From Seohaeicola zhoushanensis (GTDB taxonomy: Bacteria; Pseudomonadota; Alphaproteobacteria; Rhodobacterales; Rhodobacteraceae), in the NCBI RefSeq assembly GCF_014656415.1, contig NZ_BNCJ01000004.1, positions 62,001-126,000 of the forward strand: a DNA stretch of 64,000 nucleotides, read 5' to 3'. Made by a program: the position numbers and the translations under genes. The notes under the pieces are model-generated. The model saw only the letters and a program-made list of their open reading frames with translations. It was not told the origin of the DNA and did no database searches. Positions 31,670 to 39,699 of the stretch are shown piece by piece (position 1 is the first letter of the stretch; each line of letters opens with the position of its first letter).

Positions 31670-32968
31670 TCAGTTCATCAGGTTGGGCAGCAACAGGACG
31701 AGGTCTGGGAACAGCACGATGATCGCGATGATGAAGATCTCTCCGACCAGGAAGGGCGCGACGCCGCGAAAAACGCTTTCCAGCGGAATGTCGGGTCGGA
31801 TGCCGTTCACGACATAGCAGTTGAGGCCGACCGGGGGCGTCACGACCCCCACCTCGATGAGCTTGACCAGCAGGATGCCGAACCAGATCGGGTCATAGCC
31901 TAGTCCGACGATGGCCGGGAAGACCACGGGCAGCGTCAGCATCATCATCCCCAGCCCGTCGAGGATCATGCCCATCAGCAGATACATTACGATGATCCCG
32001 ATCAGGATCATCCAGCGCGGCACGTCGAGGCTGACGATCAGGTCGGTCACGCTGGCGGGCAGGCCGGTGAAGGCAAGGAAGCGCACGAAGATGAGAACGC
32101 CCCAGATCACCATGAAGATCATGACTGTGGTGCGCACGGTATCGAGCAGGCCGTTGTGGAAGTCCTTCAGACCGATCCGCTTGAACAGCGCCATCCCCAG
32201 GATGATCGCGGTCGCCACGCCGGCCGATTCCGTCGGGGTCATCCAGCCGAGGTAGATGCCGCCCAGGATAACCCCGACCACGGCGAAGACGCCTCCGACC
32301 TGCGGCAGGGCCCGGATCTTCTCCATGAAGGTGGTGCTGGGCTCCAGCGGCGCGAGGCCGGGGTTGAGCTTGACGACGACGGTGATGACGAAGAGGTAGA
32401 CGATCATCGACAGCAGGCCCGGCAGCAGCCCTGCCATCAGCAGCTTGGCCACCGACTGCTCCACGATGATGCCGTAAATGACCAGGATGGCCGAAGGCGG
32501 GATCAGCGCGGCCAGGGTGCCGCCCACGGCCACCACGCCGGCCGCGAGCCGGCTGTCATAGCCGTGCGCCTCCATCTCGGGCAGGGCCAGCCGGGTGAAC
32601 ACCGCGGTCGAGGCGGTGCTGGCGCCCGACACCGCCGCGAAGCCGGCCGAGGCGAAGATGGTCGCCGTCGCCAGCCCTCCCGGTGCTCGCCCGACCCACT
32701 TGCGCGCGGCGTCATAGGCCGAGGTGGTGATCCCCGCGTGCATGGCGAGGAATCCTATGGTGATGAAGAGCGGCAGCACGCTCAGCGCGTAATGGCCCGA
32801 ATTGGCATAGGGAATGATGCCCGAGAGTCCCGTCGCGACGGTCGGATTGCGCAGGATCATCATCCCGACGATACCGGTGAAGGCCGAGGCATAGGCCACC
32901 GGCACCCCGATGACGACCAGAATGACCAGCACAGCGATGCCGAGATAGCCCAGGGTGATCGGATCCAT
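31670..32968 (-). CDS. dctM: TRAP transporter large permease (DctM)
   Basis: 432-aa integral membrane protein with about 12 hydrophobic segments. Family landmarks are GVPVAYASAFTGIVG near the N-terminus, ASAGFAAVSGASTASTAVF and the LIPPSAILVIYG loop, and TPPVGLNCYVV in the C-terminal half. It couples Na+ influx to uptake of organic acids together with DctP and DctQ. The ATG at 32968 is chosen; a longer frame would overlap dctQ. It lies between dctQ and the SDR gene. Confidence 0.95.
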   Translation of the reverse strand: MDPITLGYLGIAVLVILVVIGVPVAYASAFTGIVGMMILRNPTVATGLSGIIPYANSGHYALSVLPLFITIGFLAMHAGITTSAYDAARKWVGRAPGGLATATIFASAGFAAVSGASTASTAVFTRLALPEMEAHGYDSRLAAGVVAVGGTLAALIPPSAILVIYGIIVEQSVAKLLMAGLLPGLLSMIVYLFVITVVVKLNPGLAPLEPSTTFMEKIRALPQVGGVFAVVGVILGGIYLGWMTPTESAGVATAIILGMALFKRIGLKDFHNGLLDTVRTTVMIFMVIWGVLIFVRFLAFTGLPASVTDLIVSLDVPRWMILIGIIVMYLLMGMILDGLGMMMLTLPVVFPAIVGLGYDPIWFGILLVKLIEVGVVTPPVGLNCYVVNGIRPDIPLESVFRGVAPFLVGEIFIIAIIVLFPDLVLLLPNLMN

Positions 32969-32978
32969 GATGTCGGCC

Positions 32979-33539
32979 TTATTCGTAGGGGGCGGTTTCG
33001 AGGGCATCCACCGATTGCCCGAAGATCGCGGAGCTGTCGTCGGGGCGCAGCGCCAGGCGCAGCGCCTCGACCAGCTGGAGCAGCAGGCGAAGGCCGAGCA
33101 GGGCCAGCGATCCGGTGACGATGGCGATGCCCGGCCAGAGCGGGATGCCGATCTCGGGCGTGTCGCCGCCGTTGTTCCAGGACCGCATGAGGTTGAGCCA
33201 ACTGCCCTTGGTCAGCACCACCACCACGAAGAGGGCGATGCCAAGCGCGAAGACCTCGCTCAGCCATTTCCCGCGCCCGCGCGTGCGGTCGCTCAGCAGG
33301 GTCATGCGGACATTGCCGAAATGGCTTTGGCCATAGGCCACGCCCAGGGTAACCAGAGCGACCATCAACTGTTCGATGATGTCGATCGAGCCGCGGACAG
33401 GGTGGTTGAACAGGCCCCGGCCCAGCACTTCGGCGCAGACCAGGGTCATCAGGACAAGGATCAGCAGCCCCGCCACCAGTGCGGCGGAAACTTCGATTCG
33501 GCCCAGCAGTCGGTTGGCGACGGCAACAAGGTTCTTCAC
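32979..33539 (-). CDS. dctQ: TRAP transporter small permease (DctQ)
   Basis: 186-aa membrane protein with four predicted transmembrane helices at about 17-40, 58-75, 95-115 and 140-160. The sequence LVCAEVLGRGLFNHPVRGSIDIIEQLM is typical in its E-x-x-GR-x-x-F-N-x-P-x-x-W/S-(S/D)-E layout. It bridges the binding protein and DctM. Starts 54 bp after dctP and stops 10 bp before dctM. Confidence 0.93.
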   Translation of the reverse strand: MKNLVAVANRLLGRIEVSAALVAGLLILVLMTLVCAEVLGRGLFNHPVRGSIDIIEQLMVALVTLGVAYGQSHFGNVRMTLLSDRTRGRGKWLSEVFALGIALFVVVVLTKGSWLNLMRSWNNGGDTPEIGIPLWPGIAIVTGSLALLGLRLLLQLVEALRLALRPDDSSAIFGQSVDALETAPYE

Positions 33540-33593
33540 GGGCGCCTCCCTGGCGGTGTGGTTCGGCGGGGCGGACCCCGCCGAACCGGTTCC

Positions 33594-34664
33594 TTACTGC
33601 CCGGCACGGGCCTTTTCGGCCTCGGAGAGGATCATGTCGAACAGCTCCTGGCCGGGAATGCCCTTGGCGGTGACGTCGTCGATCCAGCTCTGCCAGCTCG
33701 GCTTGACGGCGGCTTCGAGGGCGGCCTTGACGTCATCCGTCAGCGGCACCCGCTTGAGACCGCGCGCGTCGAATTCGGCCTCGTTCGCCTTGTCGATCTC
33801 GGCATAGGCGGCGATTTGGTGCGCGTAGGCCAGAACCACGGCTTCGGCCAGCAGCGCCTTGTACTGCTCGGGCAGGGCGTTGTAGGCGTCGGTGTTCGCC
33901 GCGACGGTGCACTGGATGGTGCCGAGGTTCCAGGCGTCGGTCACCCAGGTCGACAGCTCGTGAAAGCGATAGGCGACAAAGGCATAGGTGTAGGGATAGA
34001 CGATCCCGTCGATCACGCCGCGCTCGAGCGAGTTGTAGAGATCGGGGGCGGGCATGGTCGAGGGCACGGCGCCCAGCGACTCCATCAGCGCGGCATGGCC
34101 GCCCGAGGCGTTGACCCGCACGCCGCTCCAATCGGCGAGCTTGGCCGGAATCTCGCCCTTGCCCATGATCTCGTAGTTCGGCATCAGCGCCGACATGATG
34201 GGCGTGGCGTTCCACTTGTCCCATTCCGCTTTGACGGCCGGGTGCTTGAGGTATTCGCCATAGACCTTGTACTGCACCTCGAAGCTCGGCAGCGGCAGGA
34301 AGGCCTGGCTGAGGCCCATCGAGGCCGGGGTCTTGTCAGGGTGGTAGAAGGGGCAGACCGTCGCCGCTTCGAAGGCGCCGAGCTGCAGGCCGTCGATGTT
34401 CTCCTTCGGATCGGACAGGACGCCGCCATACTGCAGGTCGAGTTCGAAATTGCCGTCGGTCTTGCGGGCGAGTTCCTCTTTCAGGCCCTCGACGCCCTCG
34501 GTGAAGCCGCGCCGCGCGCCCCAGAGCGAGACCAGCCATTTGACCTTGGGTCCTTCGACCTCGGCCGCCTGGGCCGCGCCGGGCGCAAAGGCCGCCGTGG
34601 TGGTCAGCGCCGTGGCAAAGGCCGCGGTCAGGCCAAGCGTGCGGATCGTAATGTCACTCTTCAT
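33594..34664 (-). CDS. dctP: TRAP transporter substrate-binding protein (DctP family)
   Basis: 356-aa periplasmic binding protein. A signal peptide covers about residues 1-33 (hydrophobic LGLTAAFATALTTTAAFA, cleaved after AQA). The conserved region SGVRVNASGGHAALMESLGA and the ERGVIDGIVYPYTYAF motif identify the DctP family. Given its place next to the BadK-like gene and the ali/bad cluster, cyclohexanecarboxylate or a related alicyclic/aromatic acid is a likely ligand. First gene of the transporter operon. Confidence 0.93.
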   Translation of the reverse strand: MKSDITIRTLGLTAAFATALTTTAAFAPGAAQAAEVEGPKVKWLVSLWGARRGFTEGVEGLKEELARKTDGNFELDLQYGGVLSDPKENIDGLQLGAFEAATVCPFYHPDKTPASMGLSQAFLPLPSFEVQYKVYGEYLKHPAVKAEWDKWNATPIMSALMPNYEIMGKGEIPAKLADWSGVRVNASGGHAALMESLGAVPSTMPAPDLYNSLERGVIDGIVYPYTYAFVAYRFHELSTWVTDAWNLGTIQCTVAANTDAYNALPEQYKALLAEAVVLAYAHQIAAYAEIDKANEAEFDARGLKRVPLTDDVKAALEAAVKPSWQSWIDDVTAKGIPGQELFDMILSEAEKARAGQ

Positions 34665-35025
34665 GGTATCCTCCCTATCGATGACATGAATTTCCGTGTT
34701 GCGGGTCGGCGGCTGCCTTGGGGCTGGCCGCCGGTTCCTCCTTCATTCCCGCCCGATCGCCCTTTCCGCAGGGCGCTGCCGCCTCCTGGCCCTGACGGGT
34801 GCATTGCTGCGCAGGGTTTCAAGAAACGGGTCCGGCCTGAATGGAGAAAGGCGGGAATTAATTGGATTATTCGATTGCCCTGCGTGGCTGGCTGAATGTC
34901 GTGAATGGCCGGAACGAAGTGCTATTTCTGTTCTTTTATTGAAAGGCGGGGCGTCCCCATGGTTGGGGTGGTTTTCTATAATTGCACAATCTGCATGTTT
35001 CACTGCGCGTGCCTCCGCCTAGCCG
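34665..35025. other. Intergenic region upstream of the TRAP operon
   Basis: 361 bp between the BadK-like stop and the dctP start. It is AT-richer than its neighbours around 34,850-35,000. It contains the ATTGCACAAT decamer (34981-34990) shared with the AraC-flavoprotein region and an AT-rich ATTGGATTATTCGATTG stretch (34861-34877). No gene is seen; it should hold the promoter of the dctPQM-SDR operon. Confidence 0.55.
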
Positions 35026-35811
35026 TCAGCGGTGCCGGAACTGGGGCGGGCGCTTCTCGACGAAGGCGCTCATGCCTTCGAGGCGGTCCTCGGTGGCGAA
35101 AGTCGCATAGAGCAGGCGGCGTTCCAGGTGGATGCCGGCCGAGAGTTGGGTCTCGTAAGCCTGGTTCACCGCCTCCTTGGCCAGCCGCAAGATTGGGCGC
35201 GACGAGCGGGCGATCTGACGGGCCAACGCCATCGCGTCCTCCAGGTGGGTCGCAACGGGCGAGACCCGGCTGACGAGGCCGCGGGCCAGCGCCTCTTCGG
35301 CGTCGATGGTACGGCCCGAAAGGATCATGTCCATCGCCACCGCCTTGCCGACGATCCGGGTCAGGCGCTGGGTGCCACCGGCGCCGGGAATGACGCCGAT
35401 GCGGGTTTCCGGCAGGGCGAAGCGGGCGGTGTCGGCGGCGATGATGATATCGCACATCAGCGCCAGTTCGCAGCCGCCGCCCACCGCATGGCCGGCCACG
35501 GCGGCGATCAGCGGCTTGCGGCAGCGCGAGGCACGTTCCCAGGTCGCGGTTATGAGCTGCTGCTCATAAGCCTCGGCCGAGGTCATGTGCTGGATTTCCT
35601 TGATATCCGCGCCGGCCGCGAAGGCCCGTTCGTTCCCGGTGAGGACGATGACGTGGATCGCCAGGTCGGCCTCGAAGGCGTCGAGGGCCGCGCTCAGTTC
35701 GGAGGTGATCTGGTGGTTCAGCGCGTTAAGTGCGTCCGGACGATTCAGCCGGATCAGCGCGACCGGACCGTCGATTTCGGTCAGCACCGTGGAGAAGGAT
35801 GGGGCCGTCAT
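35026..35811 (-). CDS. badK: Enoyl-CoA hydratase, BadK-like (cyclohex-1-ene-1-carboxyl-CoA hydratase candidate)
   Basis: 261-aa crotonase-fold enzyme. Oxyanion-hole segments FAAGADIKEI (about 62-71) and AGHAVGGGCELALMCD (about 104-119), and the catalytic Glu pair in LPETRIGVIPGAGGTQRL (E in the hydratase positions), are intact, so it should be an active hydratase. In the cyclohexanecarboxylate pathway the step from cyclohex-1-enecarboxyl-CoA to 2-hydroxycyclohexanecarboxyl-CoA needs such an enzyme (BadK), and all other steps are encoded just downstream on the other strand. A general beta-oxidation hydratase is the alternative. Confidence 0.8.
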   Translation of the reverse strand: MTAPSFSTVLTEIDGPVALIRLNRPDALNALNHQITSELSAALDAFEADLAIHVIVLTGNERAFAAGADIKEIQHMTSAEAYEQQLITATWERASRCRKPLIAAVAGHAVGGGCELALMCDIIIAADTARFALPETRIGVIPGAGGTQRLTRIVGKAVAMDMILSGRTIDAEEALARGLVSRVSPVATHLEDAMALARQIARSSRPILRLAKEAVNQAYETQLSAGIHLERRLLYATFATEDRLEGMSAFVEKRPPQFRHR

Positions 35812-35973
35812 GCCGCTGCCTCAATCCGGGCTGCGGCGGTTCCGGCGCGAACTGAGGTCGCGCGGCGACGGGTTGCAAAAGTTGCGGTCATTCGAAGGTC
35901 CTCCCTCGAAAGAATGTAAATAGATTGTCATAAAAATGCAAGACGCATGAAGGTGGACCGCTTGGTGGGTGCT

Positions 35974-36024
35974 GCCGTGGTGTCCATTTGTCCAGAAATA
36001 TTGGACAAATGGCGGTTCCACGGC
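35974..36024. promoter_or_regulatory. Long inverted repeat upstream of the BadK-like gene
   Basis: CCATTTGTCCA (35984-35994) and TGGACAAATGG (36002-36012) are perfect 11-bp arms around a 7-bp AT-rich centre. An outer pair GCCGTGG/CCACGGC (35974-35980, 36018-36024) extends the dyad. It lies about 165 bp upstream of the BadK-like start, with MarR further upstream on the same strand. It could be an operator for the neighbouring regulators or a cruciform. Confidence 0.6.
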
Positions 36025-36081
36025 GGCATCCGGAAGGGTCGCGCTTCGTTCATCAAAAGATGTGTGTGGCAATATGTTGTT

Positions 36082-36132
36082 GGGTGAGTCGCTCTTCTGT
36101 TCGCACGACTCACCCGCGCCTCGACAGGCGCG
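36082..36132 (-). terminator. Paired hairpins after the MarR gene
   Basis: GGGTGAGTCG/CGACTCACCC (36082-36091 with 36106-36115, 14-nt loop) and CGCGCCT-CGAC-AGGCGCG (36115-36132) are both perfect. They lie directly downstream of the MarR stop at 36157 and would end its transcript before the BadK-like gene. No T-tract follows. Confidence 0.55.
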
Positions 36133-36156
36133 CGGGGATGCCAGCCGCAGTGAGGG

Positions 36157-36654
36157 TCAGATGTCGCCGCTGTCCTGGTCGAGCTGCTTCATGTTGTTCA
36201 GCAGCTTGTCGAGGTAGTGGATCAGGTGGATCTTGTCGGTGGTCGAGAACCCGGCCAGCGCTTCGTCGTAATAGTCCGAGATGCGCGCGCTCATGTCCGT
36301 GCTCCACAGGTGGCGGCCGTGTGAAGTGAGGCGAATCAGCCGGCTGCGGCTGTCGTGCGGCGAGACCGTCCGCTCGATCATGCCGTCGCGTTCGAGCCGG
36401 GCCAGGATGCCGGTCAGGTTCTGGCGGCTCACCATCAGGAAGCGGGTCAGCTCACCCACGGCGATGCCGTTCTCGGCGCCCTTGCGCGCCAGGGCCCCGA
36501 TCACCGCCCATTGTTGGGTGGTAATATGCAGCTCGTCCAGCGCCTTGGTTCCGCTTTTGTGCATCAGGTTCGCGGATTGGTACAGCCGGAAGAAGACCCG
36601 GTTTGCCAGGTCATCGACTTTCGACTGGGGGGGGAACTGAGGCGCTTCAGTCAT
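36157..36654 (-). CDS. badR: MarR-family regulator, BadR-like
   Basis: 165-aa winged-helix regulator. The MarR core includes ITTQQWAVIGALAR, VGELTRFLMVSRQNLTGILARLERDGMIER (quoted in part: VSRQNLTGILARLERDG) and the wing HDSRSRLIRLT. In Rhodopseudomonas palustris a MarR protein, BadR, represses the badHI-ali genes and responds to a ketocyclohexane-carboxyl-CoA; this gene has the same place, divergent from badH. The ATG at 36654 is used; a TTG at 36687 would add 11 residues. The name is by context. Confidence 0.82.
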   Translation of the reverse strand: MTEAPQFPPQSKVDDLANRVFFRLYQSANLMHKSGTKALDELHITTQQWAVIGALARKGAENGIAVGELTRFLMVSRQNLTGILARLERDGMIERTVSPHDSRSRLIRLTSHGRHLWSTDMSARISDYYDEALAGFSTTDKIHLIHYLDKLLNNMKQLDQDSGDI

Positions 36655-36727
36655 GATTGCCAATACTTCCGGGGATTTCACCGGCAAGTCAATGGCCGCC
36701 CCGTCGCAGGCGGATTAATGACAACTA

Positions 36728-36770
36728 CTTGACATAACTCATGGCGAGTCGTAGTCAGGATCATGTCAAG
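36728..36770. promoter_or_regulatory. badR-badH intergenic operator/promoter
   Basis: CTTGACAT (36728-36735) and ATGTCAAG (36763-36770) are perfect inverted repeats 27 bp apart. Each contains TTGACA, a consensus -35 hexamer, one for each direction. For badH, TAGTCA (36752-36757) lies 17 bp from TTGACA. The layout suggests that BadR binding here shuts down both divergent promoters. Confidence 0.55.
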
Positions 36771-36867
36771 CTGAGGAGGCGCGACACGAGGGGAGGCAAG
36801 GGAATGCGCGTCATCGCGTGCTGTTCCGGGCTTGAATCGCTTCGCGCAATATCCAGAGGAGGATCCC

Positions 36868-37635
36868 GTGAGAGGATTGAAAGGTAAAACTGTTGTCGTA
36901 ACCGGCGGTGGCGGCGGCATTGGTGCGGCAACCTGCCTGCGTTTTGCGGAAGAGGGGGCAGCGGTTGCCGTCGTCGATCTGAACGAAGCTGCGGCCAAGG
37001 CCGTCGCCGATCAGATCGCGGCGACAGGCGGCAAGGCCCTCGCGGTGGCGGTCGACCTGACCGATGCCGAGGCCACCGCGCGGGCGGTCGAGCGCATCGA
37101 GGCCGACCTCGGCGCGATTGACGTGCTGGTCAACGGAGTTGGCTGGGATGTCTTCACGCCCTTCCTCAAGAGCGGCCCCGACTTCTGGTCCAAGATCATC
37201 GACATCAACCTGCGCGGCGTGCTGAACATCACCCATCCGGTGCTGTCGCGCATGGCCGAGCGGCGCTCGGGCCGCATCGTCTCGCTGGCCTCGGATGCTG
37301 CGCGCGGCGGGTCGTCGGGCGAAAGCGTCTATGCCGCCTGCAAGGCCGGCGTCGTCGCCTTCTCCAAGACCATCGCCCGCGAACATGCCCGCCAGGGGAT
37401 CTCGGCCAATGTGGTCTGCCCCGGTGTCACCGAGACCGGCATGCTCGAGGCCTTCATGGAATCCGCCGGCGACAAGGAAAAGCTGCGCGCGGCCTTTACC
37501 AAGGCGGTGCCGATGGGGCGGCTGGGCAAGCCCGGCGACCTGCCCGGCGCAATAGCCTTTTTCGCAAGCGATGATGCCGGGTTCATCACCGGCCAGGTGC
37601 TGTCGGTCTCCGGCGGCCTGACCATGCACGGCTGA
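36868..37635 (+). CDS. badH: BadH-like 2-hydroxycyclohexanecarboxyl-CoA dehydrogenase
   Basis: 255-aa SDR. Cofactor motif TGGGGGIG (about 12-19), aspartate after beta2 (AVVDLNEA) for NAD+, NGVG, catalytic Ser in LASDAA, and YAACK. It has a GTG start at 36868 directly after a strong AGAGGAGG site. It is followed 11 bp later by badI. By homology and gene order it oxidises 2-hydroxycyclohexanecarboxyl-CoA to the 2-keto form in the pathway to pimeloyl-CoA. Confidence 0.88.
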   Translation: MRGLKGKTVVVTGGGGGIGAATCLRFAEEGAAVAVVDLNEAAAKAVADQIAATGGKALAVAVDLTDAEATARAVERIEADLGAIDVLVNGVGWDVFTPFLKSGPDFWSKIIDINLRGVLNITHPVLSRMAERRSGRIVSLASDAARGGSSGESVYAACKAGVVAFSKTIAREHARQGISANVVCPGVTETGMLEAFMESAGDKEKLRAAFTKAVPMGRLGKPGDLPGAIAFFASDDAGFITGQVLSVSGGLTMHG

Positions 37636-37646
37636 GGGAGGCCACC

Positions 37647-38429
37647 ATGACCTATGAAGACATCCTCTACCAAGTGAAGGACGGTGCGGCCTGGATCACC
37701 ATCAACCGCCCCGAGAAATACAACGCCTTCCGCGGCCAGACCTGCGAAGAGCTGATCCACGCCTTCAACAAGGCGGGCTGGGACAAGTCGGTGGGCGTCA
37801 TCGTGCTGACCGGCGCGGGCGACAAGGCCTTCTGCACGGGCGGCGACCAGTCGGCGCATGAAGGCCAATACGACGGGCGCGGCACCATCGGCCTGCCGAT
37901 GGAGGACCTGCATTCGATCATGCGCGACGTGCCCAAGCCGGTGATTGCACGGGTCCAGGGCTTTGCCATCGGCGGCGGCAACGTGCTGGCGACGATCTGT
38001 GACATGACCATCGCCAGCGAAAAGGCGGTGTTCGGCCAGGTCGGCCCGAAGGTCGGCTCGGTCGATCCGGGCTATGGCACCGCCTTCCTCGCCCGCGTCG
38101 TGGGCGAGAAGAAAGCCCGCGAGATCTGGTACATGTGCCGCCGCTACTCGGCGCAGGAAGCCCTCGAGATGGGACTGGCGAACAAGGTGGTCCCCCATGA
38201 CCAGCTCGATGCCGAGGTCGACGCCTGGTGCGCCGAGATCATGGAGAAGTCGCCCACCGCGCTGGCCCTGGCCAAGCGCAGCTTCAACATGGACACCGAG
38301 CATCAGCGCGGCATCGCCGGGCTCGGGATGCTGGGCCTGTCGCTCTACTACGACACCGACGAGAGCAAGGAAGGCGGCGTCGCCTTCCGGGAAAAACGCA
38401 AGCCGGATTTCCGCAAGTTTGCCAAGTAA
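37647..38429 (+). CDS. badI: BadI, 2-ketocyclohexanecarboxyl-CoA hydrolase
   Basis: 260-aa crotonase-superfamily ring-cleaving hydrolase, related to MenB. Landmarks are INRPEKYNAFRGQT, FCTGGDQSAHEGQYDGRG, GFAIGGGNVLATICDMTIA and VGSVDPGYGTAFLARVVGEKKAREIWYMCRRY (quoted in part: GSVDPGYGTAFLARVVG), close to R. palustris BadI as I know it. It hydrolytically opens the ring to give pimeloyl-CoA. RBS GAGGGAGG precedes the ATG. It lies between badH and aliB. Confidence 0.9.
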   Translation: MTYEDILYQVKDGAAWITINRPEKYNAFRGQTCEELIHAFNKAGWDKSVGVIVLTGAGDKAFCTGGDQSAHEGQYDGRGTIGLPMEDLHSIMRDVPKPVIARVQGFAIGGGNVLATICDMTIASEKAVFGQVGPKVGSVDPGYGTAFLARVVGEKKAREIWYMCRRYSAQEALEMGLANKVVPHDQLDAEVDAWCAEIMEKSPTALALAKRSFNMDTEHQRGIAGLGMLGLSLYYDTDESKEGGVAFREKRKPDFRKFAK

Positions 38430-38489
38430 GAGACCGGCCGCCGCGCCCGCTGGGCCCGGCGGCCGATCCGACGCGCAGGTGAGGACGCC

Positions 38490-39647
38490 ATGAGAACGAT
38501 TTTCGACACCGAGGAACTGGACCAGATCCGCGAACTGGCGCGCAAGTTCGCGCAGGAGCGGGTGGCGCCCGGCTACCTGGCCCGCGAAAAGGCGGGCCGC
38601 TTCGACATGGAGCTGCTGCGCGAGATGGGCGGGCTGGGGCTGATCGCCCCCGAACTCCCCGAGGAATTCGGCGGCATGGGGGCCGAGTTCCTCTATTCCG
38701 GCGTCATCATCGAAGAGATCGCGCGCGCCGATTTCAACTTCGGCTATGCCTCGCTGCTGGCCTCGCTGAACGGGCAGATCCTGCGCCAGTTCGCGGCGCC
38801 CGAGGTTGCGCGCGACTGGCTGCCGGGGCTGACCGCGGGCGAACACATGCTGGCCATCGCCCTGACCGAACCCAAGGGCGGATCGGACGCCGCCAATCTT
38901 GGCCTGCGGATGGAGCGTGATGGCAGCCATTACATCATCAACGGCGAAAAGACCTCGATCTCGGCCAACCAGATCGCCAAGGGCGTGGTCACCTTCGCCC
39001 GCACCGGCCGTCCCGAGGACCGGGCGAAGGGCGTTTCGGCGGTGCTGATCCCGCTCGACCTGCCGGGGATCACCACCTCGAAGTTCGACAACTGCGGGCA
39101 GAACTCGGTCGGCCACGGCTCGATCTGGTTCGACAACGTCCGGGTGCCGGCGGAATACCTGCTGGGCGACGAGGGCAAGGGCTTTGCCCAGGTCATGCAG
39201 GGCTTCGACTTCTCGCGCTCGCTGATCGGGATGCAATGCGTCGGCACGGCGCGGCAAAGCCTGGACGAGACCTGGGCCTATATTACCGAGCGGCAGGCCT
39301 TCGGCAAACCGCTGGCCGCCTTCCAGGGCGTGACCCACCAGCTGGCCGATTTCGACACCCGGATCGAGGCGGCGCGGCTGATGTCGATGAACGCGCTCTG
39401 GCTCAAGGACCGCGGGCTGCCCCACACCACCGAGGCGGCGATGACCAAGTGGTGGCCGCCGCTGCTGGCCTACGAGGCGATCCACGCCTGCCTGCTGATC
39501 CACGGCCACGCCGGCTATTCCGGCGACCTGCCGTTCCAGCAGCGCCTGCGCGACGTGCTGGGCCTGCAGATCGGCGACGGCACCGCGCACATCATGAAGA
39601 ACATCATCGCCCGCGAGCGCGCGGGCCGGGCTGTGACGGCCGCCTGA
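38490..39647 (+). CDS. aliB: AliB-like cyclohexanecarboxyl-CoA dehydrogenase
   Basis: 385-aa acyl-CoA dehydrogenase. FAD- and substrate-binding segments LAIALTEPKGGSDAANL (about 125-141) and QAFGKPLAAFQGVTHQLAD (about 268-286) are intact, and the C-terminal LLIHGHAGYSGDLPFQQRLRD is typical. In this setting it should convert cyclohexanecarboxyl-CoA to cyclohex-1-ene-1-carboxyl-CoA, with electrons passed to ETF. It is the third gene of the badH-badI-aliB-aliA operon, 60 bp after badI. Confidence 0.88.
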   Translation: MRTIFDTEELDQIRELARKFAQERVAPGYLAREKAGRFDMELLREMGGLGLIAPELPEEFGGMGAEFLYSGVIIEEIARADFNFGYASLLASLNGQILRQFAAPEVARDWLPGLTAGEHMLAIALTEPKGGSDAANLGLRMERDGSHYIINGEKTSISANQIAKGVVTFARTGRPEDRAKGVSAVLIPLDLPGITTSKFDNCGQNSVGHGSIWFDNVRVPAEYLLGDEGKGFAQVMQGFDFSRSLIGMQCVGTARQSLDETWAYITERQAFGKPLAAFQGVTHQLADFDTRIEAARLMSMNALWLKDRGLPHTTEAAMTKWWPPLLAYEAIHACLLIHGHAGYSGDLPFQQRLRDVLGLQIGDGTAHIMKNIIARERAGRAVTAA

Positions 39648-39699
39648 GCGCGGCCGCGGGGGCGCGCTGGGAGGCGCGGCAAACGGAGGAGGAAAAACA

